64,000 bases of DNA from Hyphomicrobiales bacterium (lineage in GTDB: Bacteria; Pseudomonadota; Alphaproteobacteria; Rhizobiales; Rhizobiaceae). The position numbers and the translations under genes are program-made. Positions 1-9,133 of this stretch are shown here, in pieces. Within the stretch, counting starts at the first letter, position 1, and each line of letters opens with the position of its first letter. The stretch is from NCBI GenBank assembly GCA_900473745.1, contig UCMW01000009.1, forward strand, positions 124,001-188,000, written 5' to 3'. Below the pieces are notes generated by a model. That model searched no databases and had not been told where the DNA came from. It saw nothing but the letters and a program-made list of their open reading frames with translations.

Positions 1-320
1 ACTGGCGCACGATCATGCAGAGAAGACGCCGTTCGGGAGTGAGAGGCCGCAGGCTCGTCCCGTCCGAATGAGAGGCTTCCGTTTCGCCGGCGTCCCATTC
101 GAGCGGGAGGCCTGCCGGCAAACTTGGCGTTTGGGGTGGAGAGGAAGGATCGACGGTCACGGCGCACCTCGTAATAGGATTTTCTTCCTATCAAAGCTAG
201 CAGACCTGACCGGTTTTTGAACCCCATGGATTTAGGGGTGTAGACATTTCAAGTTTCCGGCACGAGACTTCTACAACGCCTCATCAGAGGAGGCTGATTA
301 ATTTCCTATTCACAAATACG
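1..320. other. Intergenic stretch, no gene seen
   Basis: No reading frame in this stretch has plausible coding character, start context or a recognisable product. It lies beyond the mucR terminator and may hold the edge or upstream region of a gene outside the window. Confidence 0.5.
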
Positions 321-346
321 AAAAAGGCCGGTCGCAGGACCGGCCT
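321..346 (-). terminator. Rho-independent terminator of mucR
   Basis: Eight-bp GC-rich arms at 326-333 and 338-345 with a GCAG loop are followed, on the minus strand, by a run of five T. It lies about 35 bp beyond the mucR stop codon. Confidence 0.85.
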
Positions 347-380
347 CGTCTTCCGCATGCCGCAAGCGGCGGTGCCTGGC

Positions 381-809
381 TTATTTGGCGCGCTTGCGGC
401 GCTGGCCGAGGCCCATTTCCTTGGCGAGGCGCGAGCGCGCTTCTGCATAGGCCGGGGCGACCATCGGATAGTCGGCCGGCAGGCCCCACTTCTCGCGATA
501 TTCTTCCGGGGTCATGTTGTAATGGGTCATCAGGTGACGCTTGAGCGACTTGAACTTCTGACCATCCTCGAGGCAGATCAGGTAGTCGTCCTCGATCGAC
601 TTGCGGATCGGAACCGGAGGCTTCGGCTTTTCGACGACAGCCGGCACCGGGGTTGGTGAAGCTGTGCTGTTCAGAGCCTGATGGACATCGGCGATCAGGG
701 TTGTCAGGTCGCTGACCTGAACCATGTGGTTGCTGACATAAGCCGAGACGATATCGGCGGTCAGTTCCACCAGCAACTGCTGGCTGGGACCCTGTTGGAC
801 TTCACTCAT
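381..809 (-). CDS. mucR: Ros/MucR family zinc-finger transcriptional regulator
   Basis: The 142-residue product has the Ros/MucR layout: an N-terminal oligomerisation region (about 1-60), a Pro-rich linker, and a C-terminal single zinc finger ending in a basic tail. The finger spans C79 to H96 and continues into the family motif [16 protein letters not shown]. Ligand positions read C79, D82, H92, H96, so Asp replaces the second Cys of Ros; this substitution is known among rhizobial homologues. MucR proteins bind AT-rich DNA, repress their own gene and regulate exopolysaccharide, motility and symbiosis genes. A good Shine-Dalgarno (AGGAG) precedes the ATG, and a strong terminator follows the gene. 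Confidence 0.95.
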   Translation of the reverse strand: MSEVQQGPSQQLLVELTADIVSAYVSNHMVQVSDLTTLIADVHQALNSTASPTPVPAVVEKPKPPVPIRKSIEDDYLICLEDGQKFKSLKRHLMTHYNMTPEEYREKWGLPADYPMVAPAYAEARSRLAKEMGLGQRRKRAK

Positions 810-1216
810 TCAAATCTCCTGTTCAATTCCCGCGCGGATCCGCCGTCCGCGCAGACAATAGTTCAAATCCCTCCCGTATCGCCAAGTGGATACGGAAGAT
901 GAAAGTTCCCCACGAAGATCACCAGATTTCAAGAGACGGCCCCCAAACCGTCCCTCCTGCATCGTCTGTTACGACGAAGATCAGGTCTTTGCGCAGGCCG
1001 ATATCCGAAACTCAACTTCGCATATAAACCGCAAACGCAACAGATCAGCGCTCTCAAAAGTGAATTATCACTCTTACTGCAAATGTCCACCTGATATTTC
1101 AACTAGATTTGACGGGTATAAATCTTTTTTATTCGACGTTAGTTTAGTTTGCACTGCAACCGAAAGCAGCGATTTCATTAGAAACATAAATTCAACCGGC
1201 ATTAACAGCGGCGTAA
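810..1216. promoter_or_regulatory. AT-rich region upstream of mucR, likely autoregulatory
   Basis: This 407-bp gap between mucR and the end of the mnh operon contains no convincing gene. Roughly 1000-1215 is far more AT-rich than the surroundings, with many T-A steps. MucR-type proteins bind such DNA and autoregulate, so a role in mucR control is a reasonable inference. Exact promoter elements were not resolved. Confidence 0.5.
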
Positions 1217-1546
1217 TTATCCCATCATATCGTCACGTACCGATACGGACGACAGTTTGTAGCCGACTTTGTGGGCTGCGCGCGCGAGAAGATGGGCTGA
1301 AATCGGGGCCGTCAGCACGAAAAACACGATGCCCGCCAGCGCCCGTCCGAAGGTCGCGCCATCGGCCGCATGCAGGCCGACTGCGAGCAGGAGCAGGCCG
1401 GACCCGACCGTGCCGGCCTTGGAGGCCGCATGCATGCGGGTGTAGAGATCCGGCAGGCGGTTGACGCCGATCGCGGCAACCAGCGAGAACAGGGCACCGC
1501 CAATCATCAGAACGGCAACGGCGAGAGCAGCGAGAAGCGAGATCAT
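1217..1546 (-). CDS. mnhG: Mrp/Mnh Na+(K+)/H+ antiporter subunit G
   Basis: The 109-residue protein has three hydrophobic segments and the MnhG/PhaG hallmark region [20 protein letters not shown] (residues about 27-46). It is the last gene of the seven-gene minus-strand mnh operon and its start overlaps the mnhF stop by 4 nt, which suggests translational coupling. MnhG is a small inner-membrane subunit of the hetero-oligomeric Mrp antiporter that exports Na+ or K+ in exchange for H+. In rhizobia the equivalent complex is called Pha and supports pH and K+/Na+ adaptation. Confidence 0.95.
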   Translation of the reverse strand: MISLLAALAVAVLMIGGALFSLVAAIGVNRLPDLYTRMHAASKAGTVGSGLLLLAVGLHAADGATFGRALAGIVFFVLTAPISAHLLARAAHKVGYKLSSVSVRDDMMG

Positions 1547-1974
1547 TTGGTCTCCTTGCCGCGTGGTGCGGCCGGTTTGCTTGCCTTGCGCGGCTTGTCC
1601 GTCTTCTTCGTCTTCACCGGCCTCGACGAGGCGGGTTTGGCCGCAGCCCTGGTCAAAACCGGAGCGGGACCGAACTCAACATCCTCCCCCTCCCCGACAC
1701 GGCCGCGGGCCAGGACGAAGCGGGCGAAGGCGACAGTCGCGAGGAAACCGACAAGGCCGAGCGCGATGGCGATATCGATATAGAGCGTGTAGCCGGTTCT
1801 GAGCGCGATGACGGCGATGAAGCCGATGACGATGCCGATCAGCATGTCGAGCGCGATGATGCGATCAGGCAGGGTCGGGCCGACCACGGCGCGGTAGACG
1901 GTGAGCAACAACGCAACGACCAGGATCGCGATGGCGGTGACGGAAGCGTATTCGACGATGAGTTCAGGGGTCAT
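1543..1974 (-). CDS. mnhF: Mrp/Mnh antiporter subunit F with long basic C-terminal tail
   Basis: Residues 1-90 match the MnhF fold: three membrane helices and the motif [15 protein letters not shown] (about 31-45). The protein then continues for about 50 residues as a Lys/Pro/Ala-rich, presumably cytosolic tail ending [10 protein letters not shown]. MnhF proteins are usually about 90 residues, so the tail is an unusual addition. The gene overlaps mnhG by 4 nt and shares one nucleotide with the end of mnhE. It is a membrane subunit of the Mrp complex. Confidence 0.93.
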   Translation of the reverse strand: MTPELIVEYASVTAIAILVVALLLTVYRAVVGPTLPDRIIALDMLIGIVIGFIAVIALRTGYTLYIDIAIALGLVGFLATVAFARFVLARGRVGEGEDVEFGPAPVLTRAAAKPASSRPVKTKKTDKPRKASKPAAPRGKETK

Positions 1975-2447
1975 CAGGCAAAGGCCTCCATGATCTTCTT
2001 CTCGAAACCTTCGGCGATGTCACGGCGGGCGGCCTCGATGTCCGAGCAGTCGAGCGCATGCACATAGAGGGTCTGGCGATCTTCTGAGACATCGACCGAG
2101 AGCGTGCCGGGCGTCAGCGTGATCAGATTGGCGAGCAGCGAGATCTCCCAATCGCTTTTTACCGTCAGCGGATAGGCAAAGATGCCGGGCTTCAGATCCA
2201 TGTTCGGGCTGAGCACGAGCGTTGCCACCTTCCAGGCGGACTTCGCCAGTTCGACCAGGAAGAGCATGACGAGCGACAGGATGCGGCGCACGCGGCTGGT
2301 ATACTCTGCCCCGACAAAGCGTTCGCGCAGCAGATAGAGCGTCAGGATCGACAGAACGAAACCGAAGATCAGGTTGAAGAGCGTGAAGCTGCCCGACACG
2401 GTGGCCCAGATGACCGCCATCAGGATGCTGATTGCATAAAGGCTCAT
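1974..2447 (-). CDS. mnhE: Mrp/Mnh antiporter subunit E
   Basis: The 157-residue protein starts with two closely spaced hydrophobic segments. It carries the MnhE-typical stretch [20 protein letters not shown] (about 104-123) followed by a cytosolic domain with VHALD. MnhE is a structural inner-membrane subunit of the Mrp antiporter. The start overlaps the mnhD stop by 4 nt (ATGA), fitting a tightly coupled operon. Confidence 0.95.
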   Translation of the reverse strand: MSLYAISILMAVIWATVSGSFTLFNLIFGFVLSILTLYLLRERFVGAEYTSRVRRILSLVMLFLVELAKSAWKVATLVLSPNMDLKPGIFAYPLTVKSDWEISLLANLITLTPGTLSVDVSEDRQTLYVHALDCSDIEAARRDIAEGFEKKIMEAFA

Positions 2448-4027
2448 CGGGCACCTCCTTCAGGGAAGACGGAGCGGATATAGGATGTCGGATCAAGCAG
2501 GCCGGAGGCTGCATCCTGGCTCAGGACGATCAGGCTGTCGGGCAAGAGGCCGAACCAGACGACGAAGCTGGTGAGGATGAGGATCGGTGCCAGACGCCAG
2601 GCCTGGTTTCCGACCGGAGCGACCGGGGTGGCCGTCATCGTCGCCTCCCCTTCCATCGCCACCGGGCGCCAGAAGGCGAAGAGGAAGACGCGGCCAAAAG
2701 CGATGGTGGTCAGGAAGCCGGAGATCAGCACGGAGGCGGCAAGCCACCAGGCGCCGATATCGATCGAGGCCTTGACCAGCAGCGCCTTCGGCCAGAAGCC
2801 GGAAAAGGGTGGCAGACCGCTGGCGGCAAAGAAAAGCGCCAGGGTGACGGCACCGAACAACGGTGCGGCAGTCCAGAGGCCGGCCAGCCGGTCGAGGCGG
2901 AAATGACCGCCGATGCGCGCGATCTCGCCGGCGACGAGATAGAGGGCCGTCATCAGCAGGATCGAATGCAGGGCGTAGAAGATCGCGGCGCCCACGGCGA
3001 GATTGCTGCCGATCGCGATACCGACCATCATGTTGCCGATGCCGGCCACGACGACGAAGCCGAGAAAGCGGCGGATGTCGTTCTGGGCGAGCGCGCCCAT
3101 GGCGCCGAGGATCATGGTGAGAGCCGCAACGATGGCGATGACGAGGCTCAGCGCCTCACGTTCGACGGGGAAGAGCATGACCATGACGCGCAGCAGCGCA
3201 TAGACGCCGACCTTGGTGAGCAGGCCGGCAAAGAGCGCCGACACCACGACACGGGGCGTGTGGTAGGAGGCCGGCAGCCAGAAATTCACCGGGAAGGCAG
3301 CGGCCTTCATCGAGAAGGCGAGAATGAACAGCGCCGAGAGCGTCATCAGCGGCGCGGTGCCGGCATAATCCGGGACCTTCATGGCGATATCAGCCATGTT
3401 GAGCGTGCCGAAGATGGCATAGAGATAGCCGACCGCGATCAGGAAGAGCGTCGTCGCCATCAGGTTCAGGACGGCATATTTCAGCGCGCCGTCGATCTGC
3501 TCGCGCTCCGAGCCGAGAATCAGGAGGCCGAAGGACGAGATCAGCAGGACTTCGAACCAGACGTAGAGGTTGAAGATGTCGCCCGTAAGAAAGGCGCCGG
3601 AAACGCCGGCCATCAGCAACATCAGGAGCGGATAGAAGCCGTAGCGGCGGCCACTGTTGTTGATTTCGACATGAGCGTAGAGAGCGCCGCAGAAGGCGAC
3701 GATGGCAGCCGCGAGCGCCAGCAGCGCGCCGGTGAGATCGACCGTGATGGCGATGCCGAAGGGCGGCAGCCAGCGGCCCATCATCATGGTCAGCGGGCCA
3801 TCGGCCATGACCTTCGACAGCAAGTAGACATTGTTGAGGACGAGCAGCGCCAGACCGGCGAGCGCCACGGGCGGATGCCAGTGGGTGCGGTGGCGGATCA
3901 TCATCAGGATGGCACCGAAGGCGATGCAGAGCGCCATGGGCGTGACGGCCAGCCAATGGGCAGCCGTCATCGGCTCCATCACATAGGCGCTAGCGTAATC
4001 GGCAGGTGTCGTTGTGGGGGCAGCCAT
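2444..4027 (-). CDS. mnhD: Mrp/Mnh antiporter subunit D (NADH-quinone oxidoreductase N-like)
   Basis: This 527-residue polytopic protein belongs to the proton-translocating NuoL/M/N/MrpA/D family. Visible family features include FNLYVWFEVLLISSFGLL (transmembrane helix 5 region with the conserved Glu) and KAAAFPVNFWLPASYHTPR with the conserved Lys in helix 7. A short hydrophilic C-terminus overlaps mnhE. MnhD and MnhA are the likely ion-translocating subunits of the complex. The gene starts 20 nt after mnhC ends. Confidence 0.96.
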   Translation of the reverse strand: MAAPTTTPADYASAYVMEPMTAAHWLAVTPMALCIAFGAILMMIRHRTHWHPPVALAGLALLVLNNVYLLSKVMADGPLTMMMGRWLPPFGIAITVDLTGALLALAAAIVAFCGALYAHVEINNSGRRYGFYPLLMLLMAGVSGAFLTGDIFNLYVWFEVLLISSFGLLILGSEREQIDGALKYAVLNLMATTLFLIAVGYLYAIFGTLNMADIAMKVPDYAGTAPLMTLSALFILAFSMKAAAFPVNFWLPASYHTPRVVVSALFAGLLTKVGVYALLRVMVMLFPVEREALSLVIAIVAALTMILGAMGALAQNDIRRFLGFVVVAGIGNMMVGIAIGSNLAVGAAIFYALHSILLMTALYLVAGEIARIGGHFRLDRLAGLWTAAPLFGAVTLALFFAASGLPPFSGFWPKALLVKASIDIGAWWLAASVLISGFLTTIAFGRVFLFAFWRPVAMEGEATMTATPVAPVGNQAWRLAPILILTSFVVWFGLLPDSLIVLSQDAASGLLDPTSYIRSVFPEGGAR

Positions 4028-4047
4028 GAGGTCCTCGTGTCTCCTGC

Positions 4048-4425
4048 TCAGTAGCCGCTCGGCGGCAACGGATCGTCCAGCGGCTCGGCGACGCGCATTT
4101 CACCCGTGTCGTCGGTGCCGAGGTCCTGATAGGCGCGGTAGGTGAGCACCAGCAGGAAGCAGAAGAAGGAGAAGGAAATGACGATCGCCGTCAGGATGAG
4201 GGCCTGCGGTAGCGGATTGGCGGTGCCGGCCGGCAACACGTCGACCCCGCCGGGGATGATCGGCGGGATGGCGGGCGTCAGGCGGCCGGCCGTGAAGAGC
4301 AGCATGTTGACGGCATTGCCGAGCAGGACGATGCCGAGGAGGATGCGGATGATCTTCTTCGACAGCATGAGATAGACGGCGGCGGCGAAGAAGATGCCGA
4401 CGACGAGGGAGAAGATGACTTCCAT
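4048..4425 (-). CDS. mnhC: Mrp/Mnh antiporter subunit C (NuoK-like)
   Basis: The 125-residue protein has three membrane helices and NuoK-like motifs: LLGNAVNMLLFTAGR (about 34-48) and PLPQALILTAIVISFSF (about 71-87). MnhC is the NuoK homologue in the Mrp complex. Its start shares one nucleotide with the mnhB stop, and mnhD follows after 20 nt. Confidence 0.95.
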   Translation of the reverse strand: MEVIFSLVVGIFFAAAVYLMLSKKIIRILLGIVLLGNAVNMLLFTAGRLTPAIPPIIPGGVDVLPAGTANPLPQALILTAIVISFSFFCFLLVLTYRAYQDLGTDDTGEMRVAEPLDDPLPPSGY

Positions 4426-4844
4426 CAGCCGTCATCCCTTTCTTCGAGTGCGAGCGCAATCGAGGCGAAGGTGCCAACGACCACGAGATAGACGCCGATG
4501 TCGAAGGAGATCACCGTTGCGAGCGGCACTTCGACGCCGGCGAGGCTCGGATAGATCCACACGCCGGTCATGAAGGGATAGCCGAGAGGGGCCGAGATCA
4601 CGCCCGAGAGGGTCGAGACCAGGAGGCCGCAGCCGGCGATCGACATCGGATGAAAAACCATGGCGCGGCGCACGGCCTGGACGCCAAAGGCGATGCCATA
4701 CATGGCGAAGGCCGCAGCCCCGATCAGGCCGCCGATGAAGCCGCCACCGGGTTCGTTGTGGCCGCGCAGCAGGACGAAGATCGAAAAGACCAGCATCAAG
4801 GCCGTCAGGAAGGGCGCGAAGGTGCGGAAGATCAGGGTGTTCAT
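4425..4844 (-). CDS. mnhB: Mrp/Mnh antiporter subunit B
   Basis: The 139-residue protein has four hydrophobic segments and the MnhB signature [20 protein letters not shown] (about 27-46). A separate mnhB gene marks a group 1 (seven-gene) Mrp operon; in the best-known rhizobial pha operon A and B are fused into one large protein. It begins 253 nt after mnhA ends, and that gap is filled by a palindromic repeat pair. Confidence 0.94.
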   Translation of the reverse strand: MNTLIFRTFAPFLTALMLVFSIFVLLRGHNEPGGGFIGGLIGAAAFAMYGIAFGVQAVRRAMVFHPMSIAGCGLLVSTLSGVISAPLGYPFMTGVWIYPSLAGVEVPLATVISFDIGVYLVVVGTFASIALALEERDDG

Positions 4845-4897
4845 CGCGTTGCCTCCTTCGCAGGCTGGTGGCCATACTTAGCCGTAGGCTTGCCGGA

Positions 4898-5064
4898 TAC
4901 CCCCCTCTGCCCTGCCGGGCATCTCCCCCACACGGGGGGAGAACGGAATTCGGCTAGCGCCGGCGCAACTGACCAAAGGAGGGAAGGGTGAGAGGCGGGC
5001 ACAACGGCAGTTGCCGCTCTCCCCCCTTGTGGGGGAGATGTCGGCGCAGCCGACAGAGGGGGGT
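4898..5064. repeat. Paired inverted GC-rich palindromic element inside the mnh operon
   Basis: A module at about 4898-4946 (CCCCCCTCTG, a small GC hairpin, ATCTCCCCCAC and CGGGGGGAGA) recurs in inverted orientation at about 5022-5064. The right copy contains its own hairpin GTCGGCGCAGCCGAC. The two copies frame about 75 bp of spacer and make a composite hairpin between mnhA and mnhB. The layout recalls the Rhizobium intergenic mosaic elements (RIME), though assignment to a named family needs a database comparison. Confidence 0.8.
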
Positions 5065-5097
5065 GAACCAAAGCCCAAAAGCTTCTGGAGGTCATGC

Positions 5098-7494
5098 TCA
5101 TTTGCCACTCCTCCGCTTCTTCTTTGCAATAGCCTGGGGCTCCACCGGCGGCGCCGGGACAGGGGCTGCCGGGGCGCCGACGACACGAATGCGGATGAGG
5201 GCGAGGATCGAGAGGCCGGTGATCATGACGACGGCGATCTCACCCAGCGTATCGACACCGCGGAAGTCGACGATGATGACGTTCACGACGTTCGCGCCGT
5301 GGGCGATGATCTTGGAATGTTCGGCGAAGAAGGCGGAGAGCGCGCCATCGAAGGGGCCTGATGTCGAGGCGGCGAGCATCAGTCCGAAACCGAGGCCGCA
5401 GGCAATGGCGAGCGAACCGTCGAGCAGGCGGGCCGACATGGGGCGGTGATCCGAGGGCGAGAGCCGGAGGCGCGTCATGACCAGAGCCAGGATGACGACC
5501 GAGAGCGTCTCGACCATGAACTGGGTGAAGGAGAGATCCGGCGCACCATAGAGTAGGAAGATGACCGCGACGGCAAAACCCTGGATGCCGAGGCAGACGA
5601 TGGCGGTCAGGCGATCCTTGGCGCTGAGCACGGCGATGACACCGATGACAGCGATGGCGAGGATCGCCAAGTCGTGGAAGTCGAATTCCTGGGGAAGGCT
5701 GAGGCCGGTCGGCAGTTCGCCGAAGACGACGGGCGTGACCAGGAGCACCACCGCGACGAAGATGAAGGAGAGCGTGATGTAGGTTTCGAGCCGGCCGTTC
5801 TGGACGAAGCGGGTGACGATAGTCGAGAGGCGCACGAGGCCGCTGACGAAATGGTCGAAGCCGCGATCCGGGCTGATCGCGAGGCCCGTGACGAGGCGAT
5901 CAACTGTGGCCCGCAGGCGATCGAGGCCGAGATAGAGCACGACGCCGAGAAGGACCGTCAGCACCGACAGCGCCAGGGCGGCACCGAGGGAGGGAATGAG
6001 GCCGATCGTGACGGTCTGAGCCTCGCCATCCACGGCGCTCGCCATGGGCGAAGTGATGAAGCGGTGGGCGATGCCGGAGAAAAGCGCACCTGCCAGCGAC
6101 AGGACGGCGAGCGTCAGCGGGCCGAGCCAGAGCAGGACGGGGCCTTCATGCGCATGTTTCGGCGTGTTCCCCTCCTTGCCGATGAAGGGCTTGAGGCCGA
6201 CGGCAAAGGCGATGACGAACATCAGGGCATTGCCGATGACGGCCACTGCCGTAAAGAGGATGGCGCGCGGGCTCGAGCCGGCCAGCGCATGATAAATCTC
6301 CTCCTTGGCGAGGAAGCCGAAGAGCGGCGGAAGCCCCGCCATGGATATGCCGGCGAGGAGTGCTGCGGCAAAGGTGATCGGCATCAGCTTGCCACGGCCG
6401 CCGAGCTTGGTGATGTCACGGGTGCCGGATTCGTGGTCGATGGCGCCGGCGACCATGAAGAGCGCGCCCTTGAACAGCGAGTGGGCGACGAGATAGAGCA
6501 CCGCCGCCTCGACCGCGTACGGCGTGTCGAAGCCGGTGAGCATGACGAGCAGGCCGAGCGAGGCGACCGTCGTATAGGCCAGCATCAGCTTCAGATCCGT
6601 CTGGCGGACGGCGAGGACCGCTCCGACCAGAAGCGTGATACCACCGAAGAAGGGCAGCAGGATTTCCCAGGCAGGCGTTTCGCCCATGACCGGGTTGAGG
6701 CGCATCAGGAGATAAACACCGGCTTTCACCATGGTGGCGGAATGCAAATAGGCCGAGACCGGGGTCGGCGCCTCCATGGCATTGGGCAGCCAGAAATGGA
6801 AGGGAAACTGGGCCGACTTGGTGAAGGCGCCGCCGAGCACCAGGAAAAGGGCCGCCAGATAGAAAGGGCTTTCGCGGAGCGCATCGCCCGTGGCGAGCAG
6901 GAGCGAGAGCTGACTGACGCCGGTGATGTTCCAGATGAAGATCATGCCGGCGAGCAGGACGAGGCCACCGCCGCCGGTGACGACGAGCGCCTGCAAGGCC
7001 GCGCGCCGCGAGGCTTCGCGCGTGTGATCGAAACCGATCAGCAGGAAAGAGGTGATCGAGGTCAGCTCCCAGAAGACGAAGAGCATGAGGAAGCTGTCGG
7101 AGACGACGAGGCCGAGCATGGCCCCCATGAAGAGCAGGATGAAGCCGATGAAACGGCCCTGCTGCGGATGGCCTTTCATGTAGCCGCCGGCATAGAGCAC
7201 GATCAGCGCGCCGATGCCGGTGATCAAAAGCGCGAAGGTGAGCGACAGGCCGTCGAGGAACCAGGAGAAGGAGAGATTGATGCTGGGGACCCAGGCGAAA
7301 CCGCCGGTCACCCGCTCGCCGGCGGCGATCTCGGGCAGAAAACCGGCGAAATGCGCAAAGGCGAGTGCGGGCGCCAAGGCCAGGAACCAGGCGGCATTCG
7401 CCCCAAGCCGCGCCGTGAGCCAGGGCGCCAGGAGGGCGGCGGCGAAGGGCAGCAGCATCGCGACCCAGGTCAGGTCACTCGTCATCGCAGGCAT
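5098..7494 (-). CDS. mnhA: Mrp/Mnh antiporter subunit A (NuoL-like)
   Basis: The 798-residue protein is the large Mrp subunit. Its N-terminal two-thirds is NuoL-like, with FVFWELTSITSFLLIGFDHT (about 140-159) and KSAQFPFHFWLPNAMEAPTP (about 226-245) containing the conserved Glu and Lys. The C-terminal part is the MrpA-specific NuoJ-like extension (LYGAPDLSFTQFMVETLSVV). It ends in a Pro/Ala linker and a basic KKKRRSGK tail, echoing the basic tail of MnhF. It is the first gene of the operon and is followed by a repeat and then mnhB. Confidence 0.96.
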   Translation of the reverse strand: MPAMTSDLTWVAMLLPFAAALLAPWLTARLGANAAWFLALAPALAFAHFAGFLPEIAAGERVTGGFAWVPSINLSFSWFLDGLSLTFALLITGIGALIVLYAGGYMKGHPQQGRFIGFILLFMGAMLGLVVSDSFLMLFVFWELTSITSFLLIGFDHTREASRRAALQALVVTGGGGLVLLAGMIFIWNITGVSQLSLLLATGDALRESPFYLAALFLVLGGAFTKSAQFPFHFWLPNAMEAPTPVSAYLHSATMVKAGVYLLMRLNPVMGETPAWEILLPFFGGITLLVGAVLAVRQTDLKLMLAYTTVASLGLLVMLTGFDTPYAVEAAVLYLVAHSLFKGALFMVAGAIDHESGTRDITKLGGRGKLMPITFAAALLAGISMAGLPPLFGFLAKEEIYHALAGSSPRAILFTAVAVIGNALMFVIAFAVGLKPFIGKEGNTPKHAHEGPVLLWLGPLTLAVLSLAGALFSGIAHRFITSPMASAVDGEAQTVTIGLIPSLGAALALSVLTVLLGVVLYLGLDRLRATVDRLVTGLAISPDRGFDHFVSGLVRLSTIVTRFVQNGRLETYITLSFIFVAVVLLVTPVVFGELPTGLSLPQEFDFHDLAILAIAVIGVIAVLSAKDRLTAIVCLGIQGFAVAVIFLLYGAPDLSFTQFMVETLSVVILALVMTRLRLSPSDHRPMSARLLDGSLAIACGLGFGLMLAASTSGPFDGALSAFFAEHSKIIAHGANVVNVIIVDFRGVDTLGEIAVVMITGLSILALIRIRVVGAPAAPVPAPPVEPQAIAKKKRRSGK

Positions 7495-7733
7495 TCCGTC
7501 TCACGCATTTCATCTCAGGCATTTCATCTCCCGGGGTATCGGATCGGGTCTCGACCATACGTCGATACAAGGTGGGACCGTGTTAGGACAAGCCAACCTT
7601 GCTCTCAAGCAAAAACGGACCTCCATCGGTTCACGGACACGTCAACCCACGTTTCGGTGAAAACCTCGGATGTATTTCAGCTCGATGTGAAAGCGCAGGA
7701 TGTCTCGGGCGACCAAAGGCGTGGGCGAGACAA

Positions 7734-7762
7734 TTGCCGGTCGCCATCCGGCACCCTATCTA
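7734..7762 (+). promoter_or_regulatory. Predicted sigma70-type promoter for msrB
   Basis: TTGCCG (7734-7739) and TATCTA (7757-7762) are separated by 17 bp and sit about 60 bp upstream of the msrB start codon. The rest of the 7495-7820 gap between the divergent mnhA and msrB genes holds no gene that I can support and presumably also contains the mnh promoter. Confidence 0.5.
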
Positions 7763-7820
7763 TAGTACAACCTCAGCCGGGCATGCTTGCCACAGACCCG
7801 GTCACGACAAGGAGAAGATC

Positions 7821-8234
7821 ATGACCGCTTCCACCACCGCCCCGAAGATCGTCAAGTCCGACGCCGAATGGCGCGACCAGCTGACACCGGAGCAATATCG
7901 CATCCTGCGTGAACACGGCACGGAGCGTGCCTTTACCGGCCCTTACTGGGACAATTTCCAGAAAGGCCTCTATAGCTGCGCGGCCTGCGACGAGCCGCTC
8001 TTCGTCTCCGACACCAAGTTCGACGCGGGCTGCGGCTGGCCGAGCTATTTCGAGCCGGTGAAACCCGATGCCGTGACCGAGCACCGCGACACGGCCTTCG
8101 GCATGGTGCGCACCGAAATCCGCTGCGCCAATTGCGGCGGGCACCTGGGCCACGTCTTCCCCGACGGCCCGAAGCCGACCGGCTTGCGCTACTGCATCAA
8201 TGGGCATTCGATGGTGTTCACGCCGATCGAGTAA
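7821..8234 (+). CDS. msrB: Peptide-methionine (R)-S-oxide reductase
   Basis: MsrB reduces methionine-R-sulfoxide in proteins using thioredoxin. The 137-residue product has the complete family set: zinc ligands C53/C56 (CAAC) and C102/C105 (CANC), resolving C71 in GCGWPSY, and catalytic C125 in RYCINGH. Family members more often have Ser where this one has Gly after the catalytic Asn. The ATG at 7821 was chosen because AAGGAG lies just upstream and the family motifs begin soon after; a longer in-frame start at 7599 has no such support. A repeat follows the stop codon. Confidence 0.97.
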   Translation: MTASTTAPKIVKSDAEWRDQLTPEQYRILREHGTERAFTGPYWDNFQKGLYSCAACDEPLFVSDTKFDAGCGWPSYFEPVKPDAVTEHRDTAFGMVRTEIRCANCGGHLGHVFPDGPKPTGLRYCINGHSMVFTPIE

Positions 8235-8239
8235 TCATC

Positions 8240-8360
8240 CCCCTGCCCTTGTGGGGAAGGGTCGGAGCACAGCTCTGGGACCCTTCCATGCCCGGATCAC
8301 CCCCCCCCGCCGCTTTGCGGCGACCTCCCCCCTCAAGGGGGAGGTGGAGCTCCCACTCCC
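8240..8360. repeat. Intergenic GC-rich palindromic repeats
   Basis: The gap between msrB and the convergent deoxyribosyltransferase gene contains several hairpins. They are CCCTTGTGGGGAAGGGTC with an AGAGCT-like palindrome, CGCCGCTTTGCGGCG, and CCTCCCCCCTCAAGGGGGAGG. The same modules recur near 11.8, 14.0, 15.96 and 16.07 kb. Confidence 0.75.
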
Positions 8361-8422
8361 CATCCGCCCGACTTCAACCTTGCTTTTTGCCCGCCTCAGC
8401 AGGCACGCCCAAGCCCCTGATT

Positions 8423-8995
8423 TCAGACTCTTTCCGCAAGCGCCTTCAAGCATTGCTCGAAGGAGATGAAATCTGTCCAGAGGCGTTCCGGATCGGCCGC
8501 ATGGACGCGGACCGGGCCGCCCCGGCGGGCGACGCCGCCATGCAGCATCAGGTTTTCGATCATGTCGAAATCTTCGAGCGAATGGCCGTCCGGCCCGCGC
8601 ATGCGGCCTTCGGCATCACGGCTGATCGCGCCGCCATACCAGGCGAGCGTGCGTTGATAATGCGTTTCAGCAACATTCGTGTAGCAAGCGACGATCTTGC
8701 CGGCGCCGCACATATAGCCGAGCTCGAAGACGGTGCCGGGGTCGGCGGCGATGCCGCGGAAGGGCGTCAGATTGGCGATGATGCCGTCGGCCCGGTTCAT
8801 GAAGCCCTCGTCGACTTCGGAGATGTTGAGACCGAACTGGTGTTTCGTCGGGGCCGTCGGAATGGTGAGGTCGCCGGGGCAGATCGGCTCGAAGCCGTAA
8901 ACGCGGGTGAGATCCGCCTTGGCATCGAGGATGGCGCGGGCATCGGGCAGGAAGACTTCGGGGCCGGCGAGGTAGAGTTTCAGGGGAGTTGGCAT
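8423..8995 (-). CDS. Nucleoside 2-deoxyribosyltransferase family protein
   Basis: The 190-residue product fits the nucleoside 2-deoxyribosyltransferase fold, whose members transfer or hydrolyse the N-glycosidic bond of deoxynucleosides or nucleotides. Supporting motifs are LYLAGPEVFLPDA at the N-terminus, a central RADGIIANLTPFRG (about 68-81) and ADPGTVFELGYMCGAGK with the likely catalytic E91. It could act in nucleotide salvage or as a nucleotide-sanitising glycosidase. The ATG at 8995 directly precedes the conserved N-terminal strand; the open frame running further upstream is antisense to recQ and is not believed. The gene is convergent with msrB. Confidence 0.85.
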   Translation of the reverse strand: MPTPLKLYLAGPEVFLPDARAILDAKADLTRVYGFEPICPGDLTIPTAPTKHQFGLNISEVDEGFMNRADGIIANLTPFRGIAADPGTVFELGYMCGAGKIVACYTNVAETHYQRTLAWYGGAISRDAEGRMRGPDGHSLEDFDMIENLMLHGGVARRGGPVRVHAADPERLWTDFISFEQCLKALAERV

Positions 8996-9133
8996 CGGGG
9001 ATGATCCGGATCGTTGGGAGTGCGTGAAGAGGCGCAGCAGGATGAGGGTCTGACAAGGCCGGCTTTGCCTTCTCCACCGAGAAACCTGACCGGCCCGTAG
9101 CCATGCCCTGCCTCGTCGGCTAAAGCTCTGAAC

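Noticed and set aside
2432..4054. Long plus-strand open frame (540 codons) opposite mnhD
   Set aside because: It is antisense to a well-supported membrane protein and its translation is rich in Arg, Gly, His and Asp, typical of a GC-rich shadow frame.
5674..7824. 716-codon plus-strand frame opposite mnhA
   Set aside because: It is antisense to mnhA, has shadow-type composition, and no recognisable domain.
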